A stretch of DNA of 5,845 bases. Origin: Oxalobacteraceae bacterium. GTDB taxonomy: Bacteria; Pseudomonadota; Gammaproteobacteria; Burkholderiales; Burkholderiaceae_D. Where the stretch lies: assembly GCA_947487325.1 (NCBI GenBank), contig CANKWG010000141.1, forward strand, positions 1 through 5,845, written 5' to 3'. A model generated the notes under the pieces. That model was not told where the DNA came from and ran no database searches. It saw only the letters and a list, made by a program, of their open reading frames with translations. Shown here one piece after another: positions 1 through 5,845 of this stretch. Numbering within the stretch: position 1 is the stretch's first letter; the number at the start of each line of letters is the position of its first letter. A program made the position numbers and the translations under genes.

Positions 1-34
1 TGCCGCCTCCCCGAATACAGCGCACCACCGACTC
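1..34. other. Left flank upstream of gatA (probable gatC-gatA spacer)
   Basis: These 34 nt precede the gatA start. The gatA frame stays open to the left edge. Another plus frame reaches a TAA at 40-42, overlapping the gatA ATG, but its visible tail (CRLPEYSAPPTHA) does not resemble the usual GatC C-terminus, which as I recall ends near VPRVIE. I therefore read this as spacer downstream of an unseen gatC rather than as gatC itself. No purine-rich ribosome-binding site is visible before the ATG. Confidence 0.3.
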
Positions 35-1498
35 ATGCCTAATCAGACACTTAAAGCCCTGTCCACGCAGCTCAAGAGCGGCTCGATCTCAGCAACCGAG
101 CTCGCCAGCGACTATTTAACCCGCATCGCCGCCAGCGATTTGAATGCTTTCATCAGCGTTGATCCGGAGCTCACGCTGGCACAAGCAAAGGCAGCAGACG
201 CGAGCATCGCCAGCGGCACCGCCACCGCATTGACTGGTTTGCCCATTGCACACAAAGATATTTTCGTGACCGAAGGCTGGACGTCGACCGCTGGCTCGAA
301 GATGCTATCTCGCTACAACAGTCCTTTTGATGCAACCGTGGTGAAACAGTTCCGCATGGCAGGCATGGTTAACCTCGGTAAATTGAATTGTGATGAATTC
401 GCTATGGGTTCATCAAATGAAAATTCTTTTTTCGGCGCCGTCAAAAATCCCTGGGACAAGACGGCTGTGCCCGGCGGCTCTTCGGGGGGCTCCGCCGCCG
501 CAGTCGCCGGGGGTCTGACACCTGCGGCCACCGGCACGGATACCGGCGGCTCAATCCGTCAACCCGCAGCACTGTGCGGCATCACCGGTATCAAACCGAC
601 CTATGGTCGCGTGTCGCGCTACGGCATGATTGCCTTCGCCTCCTCGCTGGATCAGGGCGGTCCGATGGCGTGGACCGCCGAAGATTGTGGCTTGCTTCTC
701 AATGCAATGAGTGGCTTTGACCCGCGTGACTCGACATCGATCGAGCGCGAGTCCGAAGATTTCACACGCACTTTGGATCAGAGCATCAAAGGTCTCAGGA
801 TCGGCGTACCAAAAGAATATTTTGGCGAAGGACTCGCCAGCGATGTCGAACAAGCGATACGCAACGCGCTTAAAGAGTACGAGAAGCTAGGCGCCACGCT
901 GGTCGAGATTTCGCTGCCCAAGACATCGCTCTCGATTCCGGTGTACTACGTAATTGCACCGGCCGAAGCTTCGTCGAATCTGTCCCGCTTTGATGGTGTG
1001 CGTTATGGTCATCGTGCCAAGGAATACACGGACCTCAGCGACATGTACCGCAAGACCCGCTCCGAAGGTTTCGGCGATGAAGTCAAGCGCCGCATTCTGA
1101 TCGGCGCCTACGTACTGTCGCATGGCTATTACGACGCTTACTATCTGCAGGCACAAAAAATCCGTCGTCTGATCGCACAAGATTTTCAACAGGCATTCAC
1201 GCAGTGCGATGTGATCATGGGCCCCGTTGCGCCTACCGTTGCCTGGGATCTGGGATCCAAAGTCAACGACCCGGTCGCCAACTATCTGGCCGATATTTAT
1301 ACCTTGTCCACCAGTCTCGCTGGCTTGCCGGGCATGTCGATTCCGGTCGGATTTGGACAAGGCGAAAAAAATGCGCATCGGCCAGTCGGCCTGCAATTGA
1401 TCGGCAATTATTTTTGCGAAGCGAAACTGCTCAATATCGCGCATCAATTTCAACTCGCGACAGACTGGCATCAGCGCCGACCAGCACAGAACACTTAA
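35..1498 (+). CDS. gatA: Aspartyl/glutamyl-tRNA amidotransferase subunit A (GatA)
   Basis: GatA is the glutaminase subunit of the cytoplasmic GatCAB complex. It releases ammonia from glutamine (or asparagine), which is channelled to GatB to convert Asp-tRNAAsn and/or Glu-tRNAGln to Asn-tRNAAsn and Gln-tRNAGln. The 487-residue length is normal for the family. The amidase-signature triad is intact: Lys74 in IAHKDIF, the cis-Ser Ser149 in PGGSSGGSAAA, and the nucleophile Ser173 in GTDTGGSIRQPA. The spacings of 75 and 24 residues equal those I recall for Staphylococcus GatA (K79, S154, S178). The C-terminal SIPVGF and PVGLQLIG motifs are also present. The ATG at 35 gives the usual short N-terminus before the ISATEL segment, although no clear Shine-Dalgarno site precedes it, so the start is slightly uncertain. 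gatB follows after 44 nt, as expected for a gatCAB operon; gatC is probably just outside the window. In betaproteobacteria lacking AsnRS the main product is probably Asn-tRNAAsn (family knowledge, not shown here). Confidence 0.97.
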   Translation: MPNQTLKALSTQLKSGSISATELASDYLTRIAASDLNAFISVDPELTLAQAKAADASIASGTATALTGLPIAHKDIFVTEGWTSTAGSKMLSRYNSPFDATVVKQFRMAGMVNLGKLNCDEFAMGSSNENSFFGAVKNPWDKTAVPGGSSGGSAAAVAGGLTPAATGTDTGGSIRQPAALCGITGIKPTYGRVSRYGMIAFASSLDQGGPMAWTAEDCGLLLNAMSGFDPRDSTSIERESEDFTRTLDQSIKGLRIGVPKEYFGEGLASDVEQAIRNALKEYEKLGATLVEISLPKTSLSIPVYYVIAPAEASSNLSRFDGVRYGHRAKEYTDLSDMYRKTRSEGFGDEVKRRILIGAYVLSHGYYDAYYLQAQKIRRLIAQDFQQAFTQCDVIMGPVAPTVAWDLGSKVNDPVANYLADIYTLSTSLAGLPGMSIPVGFGQGEKNAHRPVGLQLIGNYFCEAKLLNIAHQFQLATDWHQRRPAQNT

Positions 1499-1530
1499 CT
1501 CGTACAAAACACGCAAAACGTTCAGCAGCC

Positions 1531-1536
1531 AAAGGA
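1531..1536 (+). promoter_or_regulatory. Shine-Dalgarno site of gatB
   Basis: AAAGGA lies 6 nt before the ATG at 1543. It decides the gatB start, because the reading frame is open far upstream (a Met at 1204 lies inside gatA in another frame). The first residues after this ATG, MQWEVVIGLETHTQL, are the standard GatB N-terminus. Confidence 0.7.
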
Positions 1537-1542
1537 CACATC

Positions 1543-3000
1543 ATGCAATGGGAAGTGGTGATCGGGCTTGAAACCCACACGCAGCTCGCGACAGCCTCCA
1601 AGATTTTTAGTGGCGCACCAATCGCCTTTGGTGCTGCGCCTAATACGCAAGCCTGCCCAGTAGACCTGGCCTTGCCCGGCGTGCTGCCGGTATTAAACCG
1701 CGGTGCAGTCGAACGCGCGATTCAATTCGGTCTGGCGATCGGCGCGACGATTACACCGATCTCGGTGTTCGCCCGCAAAAATTATTTTTACCCCGACCTG
1801 CCCAAGGGCTATCAGATCAGTCAGTTTGAAATTCCGGTGGTTCAGGGCGGCAGTCTGTCTTTTGTGGTTGAAAAAGACGGTAAGGCGGAAATGAAAACCG
1901 TAAACCTGACCCGCGCGCATTTGGAAGAAGATGCGGGCAAATCGCTGCACGAGGATTATCACGGTATGACCGGTATCGACCTGAACCGCGCCGGCACGCC
2001 CTTGCTGGAAATCGTCACCGAACCCGAGATGCGCAGTGCAGCCGAAGCAGTCGCCTATGCCAAGGCATTGCACTCGCTCGTGATGTGGCTGGGTATCTGT
2101 GACGGCAATATGCAGGAAGGCTCGTTCCGCTGTGACGCTAATGTGTCGGTGCGTCCAGTTGGACAAAAAGAATTCGGTACACGCTGCGAGATAAAAAATC
2201 TCAACTCTTTCCGTTTTCTGGAAGAAGCGATCAATTATGAAGTGTGTCGCCAAATCGAACTGATCGAAGATGGTGGCAGCGTCGTACAAGAAACGCGCTT
2301 GTACGACCCGGACAAAAAAGAAACCCGCTCAATGCGCAGCAAGGAAGATGCGATGGATTATCGCTACTTCCCTGATCCCGATCTGCCACCGCTGATGATT
2401 GCGCAGGAATGGATAGATCGCGTAAAAGCCTCATTACCGGAGCTGCCCGGTGCAATGCGCGAGCGCTTCGTCAATGATTATCAGCTCTCAGAATATGACG
2501 CGATGCTGTTGACCCAATCAAAAGCAATGGCCCATTTCTTTGAAGCGGTTGTCACGACTGCCGGCAAAGAACAAGCCAAGCCAGCGGCAAATTGGATGAT
2601 GGGTGATGTGGCATCAACGCTGAATCGCGAAGGCATCGAAATCGGCGAGTCGCCGGTCGGTGCAGAGCAATTGTCACTGCTGCTCAAGCGCATTGCCGAC
2701 GGCACGATCTCGAACAAGATTGCCAAGGAGGTCTTTGCGGCGATGTGGGAGGCGAAGTCTTCATCAGCAACACTCGCTGACGAGATCATCGAATCCAAAG
2801 GACTGAAACAAATCTCAGATACGGGTGCGCTAGAAAAAATCGTCGACGAGGTTCTGGCTGCGAACGCCAAATCGGTCGAAGAATACCGAGCCGGTAAGGA
2901 AAAAGCGTTCAACGCGCTGATCGGTCAGGCGATGAAAGCAAGTAAGGGCAAGGCCAATCCGGCGCAATTGACGGAGCTATTAAAACAGAAGTTAGGCTGA
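1543..3000 (+). CDS. gatB: Aspartyl/glutamyl-tRNA amidotransferase subunit B (GatB)
   Basis: GatB is the kinase/transamidase subunit of GatCAB. It activates the side-chain carboxylate of Asp-tRNAAsn or Glu-tRNAGln with ATP, then amidates it with ammonia from GatA. The protein has 485 residues, close to the usual 475-490. The N-terminal catalytic cradle (about 1-290) holds WEVVIGLETHTQL with Glu10 and His12, expected metal or active-site residues, then HLEEDAGK (about 127-133). The GatB signature IDLNRAGTPLLEIVTEP spans 145-161, and the conserved YDPDKKETRSMRSKE block spans about 254-268. A helical domain and the tRNA-binding GatB/YqeY tail (about 330-483) follow, including GTISNKIAKEVF at 387-398. 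The start is set by AAAGGA and by homology; a longer in-frame start at 1204 would overlap gatA by about 295 nt and is rejected. It lies 44 nt after gatA with no terminator-like hairpin between them, so the two are probably co-transcribed. No frameshift or missing motif was seen. Confidence 0.97.
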   Translation: MQWEVVIGLETHTQLATASKIFSGAPIAFGAAPNTQACPVDLALPGVLPVLNRGAVERAIQFGLAIGATITPISVFARKNYFYPDLPKGYQISQFEIPVVQGGSLSFVVEKDGKAEMKTVNLTRAHLEEDAGKSLHEDYHGMTGIDLNRAGTPLLEIVTEPEMRSAAEAVAYAKALHSLVMWLGICDGNMQEGSFRCDANVSVRPVGQKEFGTRCEIKNLNSFRFLEEAINYEVCRQIELIEDGGSVVQETRLYDPDKKETRSMRSKEDAMDYRYFPDPDLPPLMIAQEWIDRVKASLPELPGAMRERFVNDYQLSEYDAMLLTQSKAMAHFFEAVVTTAGKEQAKPAANWMMGDVASTLNREGIEIGESPVGAEQLSLLLKRIADGTISNKIAKEVFAAMWEAKSSSATLADEIIESKGLKQISDTGALEKIVDEVLAANAKSVEEYRAGKEKAFNALIGQAMKASKGKANPAQLTELLKQKLG

Positions 3001-3027
3001 ATTTTTAGAATAGACAAACGCGCGACC

Positions 3028-3065
3028 GCTGCCTGATACCAATTATTTAGGTACCATCAGGCAGC
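3028..3065. terminator. Stem-loop between convergent gatB and pyrE, possible bidirectional terminator
   Basis: GCTGCCTGAT (3028-3037) is perfectly complementary to ATCAGGCAGC (3056-3065). Inside it, ACC (3038-3040) can pair with GGT (3050-3052), leaving a 9-nt AT-rich loop (3041-3049) and a small bulge at 3053-3055. The structure sits 27 nt after the gatB stop and contains the pyrE stop codon and its last two Ala codons. It is placed where a shared terminator for two convergent genes would be. Neither strand shows a clear U-run directly after the stem, so it is not a textbook intrinsic terminator. It may instead block read-through or stabilise 3' ends. Confidence 0.4.
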
Positions 3066-3722
3066 TCCATAGCGCTGCCGGTAGGTCTCAACCGGTCCCT
3101 TGAACTGTGCCAGCTCCGCACTTGTTCCCGGGCCGGACAGATAGGCAAACAAATCATTCAGGTTTGCAATCGGCAACACCGGCATACCGAAACTCTGCTC
3201 GACTTCCTGCACCGCCGACAATTGCGACAGCGCACCTTCAGCGCCACTCTTTTCCATACGATCCAACGCAATCAGCACCGCGCATGGCGTCGCACCCTGC
3301 GCGCGAATCATTTCCACCGACTCGCGTACCGAAGTGCCCGCCGAAATGACATCATCAATAATGACCACGCGGCCTTCAAGCTTTGCGCCGACGATGGTGC
3401 CGCCTTCGCCATGATCCTTTGCTTCCTTGCGGTTGTAAGCAAAAGGCACGTTACGGCCTTTGGATGCGAGCGCCACTGCGGTTGCCGAGGCCAGCGTGAT
3501 GCCCTTGTACGCTGGACCAAACAGCATATCGAAACCCACCCCCGAATCCAGCAAGGTCTGTGCGTAAAAGTTGGCGAGCTGTCCCAACCGCGCGCCATCG
3601 TTGAACAGGCCTGCATTGAAAAAATAGGGTGATAGACGTCCCGCCTTGGTCGTGAATTCGCCGAAGCGCAGCACGCCGGCGTTGACAGAAAATTCGATGA
3701 ATTGCTGGCGCAAGTTGTTCAC
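3057..3722 (-). CDS. pyrE: Orotate phosphoribosyltransferase (PyrE)
   Basis: PyrE joins orotate to PRPP to form orotidine 5'-monophosphate, the fifth step of cytoplasmic UMP synthesis, and acts as a homodimer. The protein has 221 residues, against 213 in E. coli PyrE, which it matches along its length from memory. Visible motifs are QFIEF (7-11), KAGRLSPYFFNAGLF with Lys26 and the orotate-contacting FF (34-35), LFGPAYKG (67-74), and the flexible catalytic loop NRKEAKDHGEGG (97-108). The type I PRPP-binding motif VVIIDDVISAGTS (119-131) has the acidic pair at 123-124. A short extra segment (about 153-164) accounts for part of the added length. The start is GTG: the codon immediately upstream in frame is TGA, and the N-terminus aligns with E. 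coli PyrE. AGGG lies 7 nt before the GTG. The gene is convergent with gatB and divergent from the exonuclease III gene, so it is probably monocistronic here. Confidence 0.96.
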   Translation of the reverse strand: MNNLRQQFIEFSVNAGVLRFGEFTTKAGRLSPYFFNAGLFNDGARLGQLANFYAQTLLDSGVGFDMLFGPAYKGITLASATAVALASKGRNVPFAYNRKEAKDHGEGGTIVGAKLEGRVVIIDDVISAGTSVRESVEMIRAQGATPCAVLIALDRMEKSGAEGALSQLSAVQEVEQSFGMPVLPIANLNDLFAYLSGPGTSAELAQFKGPVETYRQRYGAA

Positions 3723-3729
3723 TCAATAA

Positions 3730-3733
3730 CCCT
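3730..3733 (-). promoter_or_regulatory. Probable Shine-Dalgarno site for the pyrE GTG start
   Basis: AGGG on the minus strand lies 7 nt before the GTG at 3720-3722. It supports GTG as the true start, since an in-frame TGA at 3723-3725 rules out any earlier one. Confidence 0.5.
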
Positions 3734-3756
3734 AAAAATGGATGGTTGAAGTCGAT

Positions 3757-3784
3757 ATTTTAACGCGGGGACCATGCCTGTCCT
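3757..3784 (-). promoter_or_regulatory. Candidate sigma-70 promoter for pyrE
   Basis: On the minus strand, a -10-like TAAAAT (3757-3762, 5 of 6 to consensus) is separated by 16 nt from a -35-like AGGACA (3779-3784, 4 of 6, sharing GACA). Transcription would start near 3750, giving a leader of about 28 nt with AGGG before the GTG. The leader is too short for a translated attenuator of the E. coli pyrE type. The match is moderate and found by eye. I could not identify an equally convincing plus-strand promoter for the divergent exonuclease gene. Confidence 0.3.
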
Positions 3785-3834
3785 GATCGGTTATGCTTGC
3801 CATCAAATCGCAAGACTGTTACCAAGACATCAAC

Positions 3835-4614
3835 ATGAAAATCATCTCGGTCAATCTCAACGGCATACGCTCCGCCGCAAAAAAGAATTTTTTCGAATGG
3901 ATGCGTGCGCAAGAAGCAGATTTCGTCTGCGTGCAAGAGCTAAAGGCACAAGAGGCCGACATGACAGAAGCCTTTCTCTCGCCCCATGGCTATCACGGCC
4001 ATTTTCATTACGCTGAGAAGAAAGGCTATTCGGGTACCGGCATCTACTCGCGACACCAACCCGAATCCACAACGATCGGTTTCGGTAACGATGAATTCGA
4101 TGCCGAGGGTCGCTATACCCAGGTCGATATCGGCAATCTGTCAGTGATTTCACTCTACTGCCCATCGGGCTCATCAAGTGATGAACGCCAGCAGGCTAAA
4201 TTCCGTTTTATGGAAGCCTTCATGCCACATCTGATGAAGCTACGAAACTCTGGCCGCGAAGTGGTGATCTGCGGTGACTGGAACATCGCACACAAAGAAA
4301 TCGATCTCAAGAACTGGAAGAGTAATCAGAAGAATTCCGGCTTTCTGCCTGAGGAGCGCGCATGGATGACGAGCTTGCTCGATGAAGCGGGCTGGCGCGA
4401 CGTGTACCGTCTGCTGCACCCCGACACCACGGGCGATGCCTACACATGGTGGAGCAACCGTGGGCAAGCCTGGGCGAACAATGTGGGATGGCGTATCGAT
4501 TATCACGTCGCCACGCCGGGCATAGCGGGTACGGCCAAGAGCGCGGCTGTATACAAGGATGAACGGTTTTCAGATCATGCGCCGCTGACGATCAGCTATG
4601 ACTGGCAGCCATAG
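3835..4614 (+). CDS. xth: Exodeoxyribonuclease III / AP endonuclease (ExoIII, Xth/ExoA family)
   Basis: This is a Mg-dependent base-excision-repair nuclease. It cuts 5' to abasic sites and, in the family, removes 3'-blocking groups and has 3'-5' exonuclease activity on duplex DNA. The protein has 259 residues (E. coli ExoIII 268) and is a single endonuclease/exonuclease/phosphatase domain. The active-site set is complete: Asn7 in NLNGIR, Glu35 in VQELK, Tyr108 in SLYCPSG, Asp148 and Asn150 in CGDWNIAH, Asp222 in WRIDY, and Asp247-His248 in FSDHAP. The QKNSGFLPEERAW stretch (165-177) and the overall sequence recall Neisseria NApe-type enzymes, from memory. I chose ATG 3835 because MKIISVNLNGIR is the normal N-terminus; an ATG at 3793 would add 14 unconserved residues (MLAIKSQDCYQDIN) and lacks a ribosome-binding site. 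Only a weak AAGA precedes 3835. It is divergent from pyrE and ends 6 nt from the convergent SpmA-SpmB gene. The symbol could equally be xthA or exoA. Confidence 0.95.
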   Translation: MKIISVNLNGIRSAAKKNFFEWMRAQEADFVCVQELKAQEADMTEAFLSPHGYHGHFHYAEKKGYSGTGIYSRHQPESTTIGFGNDEFDAEGRYTQVDIGNLSVISLYCPSGSSSDERQQAKFRFMEAFMPHLMKLRNSGREVVICGDWNIAHKEIDLKNWKSNQKNSGFLPEERAWMTSLLDEAGWRDVYRLLHPDTTGDAYTWWSNRGQAWANNVGWRIDYHVATPGIAGTAKSAAVYKDERFSDHAPLTISYDWQP

Positions 4615-4620
4615 CCCGAA

Positions 4621-5845
4621 CTATCCGAAGAACCAGTAACACACCGCTATCGACGCCAGCACACCCGCCAGATCGGCTAACAACGCGCACCCCACCGCAT
4701 GCCGCACGCGCTGTATGCCCACCGAACCGAAGTACACCGCTAGTACATAAAACGTGGTCTCTGTGCTGCCCTGCATGGTGGCGGCTAGCAGCGCGGGGAA
4801 GCTGTCAACACCGTGCGTATTCATGGTGTCAATCAGCATCGCGCGGGCTGCGCTGCCTGAAAACGGCTTCACCAGTGCGGTAGGCAAAGCATCGACGAAG
4901 CGCGCATCCCACCCCGCCCAAAGTACTGCGTCACGAATCAACGCCAGCAACATATCGAGCGCACCCGAAGCACGCAACACGCCCACCGCGCATAACATCG
5001 CAACGAGATAAGGCAGTAAGTTTTTTGCGACATCGAAGCCTTCACGTGCACCCTCAATGAAAGCTTCATACACCGCTACCTTGCGCAGCACACCGGCCAC
5101 AAGAAACAACAGAATGAGGCCAAACAGCACCGCATTGCCAAGCGCCGATGAGAGACTGGCCAAGGCGACCGATGAGAGAGTCAACAACAGCGCCATGAAA
5201 CCACCTAGCAGCAGTGCAAAACTTAACAGCCATCCAAGTACCACCGGATCACGCCAGCGCAAACGCTGCATGAAGACCACGGCAAAAAATCCGGCGAGCG
5301 TAGAAGCGGTCGTAGCCAACAAAATGGGCAGAAAAACCAAGGTGGGATCGGGTGCGCCCTGCTGCGCGCGATACATAAAAATCGAAACAGGCAAGAGTGT
5401 CAGTGAAGACGCATTGAGCACGAGGAAAAGAATTTGTGCGTTACTGGCCCGCTCGGGTTCAGGGTTAAGCGACTGCAGCTCGCGCATCGCTTTCAAACCT
5501 ATGGGTGTGGCTGCGTTATCGAGACCCAGCGCATTCGCGGTGAAATTCATGGTGATCAGACCGAGTGCCGGATGACCGGCGGGCACTTCGGGCATCAGCC
5601 GCGCAAATAGCGGCGACAAAAAACGGGCGAGGCGTTCAACGAGTCCGGCTTTTTCTGCAACCTGCAAAAAGCCCAGCCAGAGCGTGAGCGTGCCGAACAA
5701 TAGGATCATTACTTCGACGGACAACCGGGCCATCGCAAACAAACTCTCGACCATCGCTGCGAAGACGGCGGGGTCGCCCACGACAAGCCAGCGCCAGAGC
5801 GCGCTGGCTGCAGCCAGAAAGAAGAAGCTTAGCCAGAGAAAATTA
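4621..5845 (-). CDS. SpmA-SpmB fusion, nucleoside-recognition (Gate) domain membrane protein, 5' end cut by window edge
   Basis: This is a multi-spanning inner-membrane protein with two Gate (nucleoside recognition) domains. The half nearer the N-terminus resembles Bacillus SpmA and the other half SpmB, which are separate proteins needed for spore core dehydration. A GTG at 5779-5781 could be mistaken for the start, but the frame is open to the edge and the 21 codons before it encode a first membrane segment (NFLWLSFFFLAAASALWRWLV) typical of the family. The true start should therefore lie a few codons beyond 5845; 407 residues are visible, near the roughly 410 I recall for such fusions. Counting from the first visible residue, the SpmA motif NALGLDNAATPIGLKAM is at about 104-120. 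SpmB motifs are EGAREGF (264-270), LPYLVAMLCAVGVLRASGA (277-295), KPFSGSAARA (326-335) and MQGSTETTFYVLAVYFG (357-373). A hydrophobic linker (about 210-250) joins the halves. Its role in this non-sporulating lineage is unknown; transport of a small molecule is possible but unproven. The stop is TAG. Confidence 0.9.
   Translation of the reverse strand, partial: NFLWLSFFFLAAASALWRWLVVGDPAVFAAMVESLFAMARLSVEVMILLFGTLTLWLGFLQVAEKAGLVERLARFLSPLFARLMPEVPAGHPALGLITMNFTANALGLDNAATPIGLKAMRELQSLNPEPERASNAQILFLVLNASSLTLLPVSIFMYRAQQGAPDPTLVFLPILLATTASTLAGFFAVVFMQRLRWRDPVVLGWLLSFALLLGGFMALLLTLSSVALASLSSALGNAVLFGLILLFLVAGVLRKVAVYEAFIEGAREGFDVAKNLLPYLVAMLCAVGVLRASGALDMLLALIRDAVLWAGWDARFVDALPTALVKPFSGSAARAMLIDTMNTHGVDSFPALLAATMQGSTETTFYVLAVYFGSVGIQRVRHAVGCALLADLAGVLASIAVCYWFFG
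5786..5809 (-). repeat. Perfect 9-bp inverted repeat in the early SpmA-SpmB coding region
   Basis: AGCCAGCGC (5786-5794) and GCGCTGGCT (5801-5809) are exact reverse complements around a 6-nt loop. A second short palindrome, GGCTGCAGCC, overlaps at 5806-5815. The sequence codes for the end of the first membrane segment, so it may simply reflect Ala/Trp/Arg codons. In the mRNA it would form a GC-rich hairpin within about the first 70 nt of the gene. Confidence 0.5.

Noticed and set aside
466..525. A GC-rich near-repetitive stretch in gatA that looks like a hairpin or repeat
   Set aside because: It encodes the Gly/Ser/Ala-rich amidase signature (GGSSGGSAAA), which explains the composition.
887..1516. 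A 209-codon open frame on the minus strand opposite the end of gatA
   Set aside because: It is a shadow of gatA, with no recognisable motif and no support from spacing or a ribosome-binding site; gatA itself is certain.
1204..1542. An N-terminal extension of the gatB frame back to an ATG at 1204
   Set aside because: It lies inside gatA in another frame, its residues do not look like any GatB N-terminus, and a good ribosome-binding site and the conserved N-terminus mark ATG 1543.
1693..2289. A 198-codon minus-strand open frame opposite gatB
   Set aside because: It is antisense to conserved GatB coding sequence and its product has no domain-like features.
3222..3632. A 136-codon plus-strand open frame opposite pyrE
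   Set aside because: It is antisense to the conserved PyrE motifs and shows no family resemblance.
3793..3834. An upstream ATG adding 14 residues to the exonuclease III protein
   Set aside because: The added residues are not conserved, and MKIISVNLNGIR from ATG 3835 is the standard family start.
5057..5575. A 172-codon plus-strand open frame opposite the SpmA-SpmB gene
   Set aside because: The product is a low-complexity Ala/Ser/Lys/Arg-rich sequence typical of the antisense of a membrane protein; the minus-strand gene has clear family motifs.
1..5845. A novel defence, mobile or biosynthetic system
   Set aside because: All five genes belong to well-known families, codon and base use look uniform by eye, and no direct repeat array, transposase, integrase, toxin-antitoxin pair or tRNA-bounded element is seen.

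Overview
The window looks like an ordinary piece of a betaproteobacterial chromosome, most likely from the order Burkholderiales and perhaps the Oxalobacteraceae (Herminiimonas/Janthinobacterium/Herbaspirillum relatives). This rests on how the GatA, PyrE and exonuclease III proteins read against remembered family members, on the moderately high GC content judged by eye, and on the presence of GatCAB, which E. coli lacks. The genus is an inference; no search was run.

Layout: gatA (35-1498, +) and gatB (1543-3000, +) form the 3' part of a gatCAB operon whose gatC probably lies just off the left edge. A 56-nt gap containing a stem-loop separates gatB from the convergent pyrE (3057-3722, -). pyrE is divergent from an exonuclease III / AP endonuclease gene (3835-4614, +) across a 112-nt promoter region. 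That gene converges, with only 6 nt between stop codons, on a minus-strand gene for a membrane protein that fuses SpmA-like and SpmB-like nucleoside-recognition (Gate) domains. Its ORF stays open to the right edge, so it is cut at its 5' end by only a few codons.

Function: GatA and GatB are two subunits of the tRNA-dependent amidotransferase that makes Asn-tRNAAsn and/or Gln-tRNAGln. PyrE makes OMP in pyrimidine synthesis. The exonuclease III homologue repairs abasic sites. The SpmA-SpmB fusion is a conserved membrane protein of unknown role in non-sporulating bacteria. Apart from gatA-gatB the genes are not functionally linked.

I found no mobile element, CRISPR array, tRNA, rRNA or sign of recent transfer. 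No stretch above 300 nt lacks a gene. I do not see a new biological system here. The least understood item is the SpmA-SpmB fusion; the rest are small points about start codons, hairpins and gene ends.
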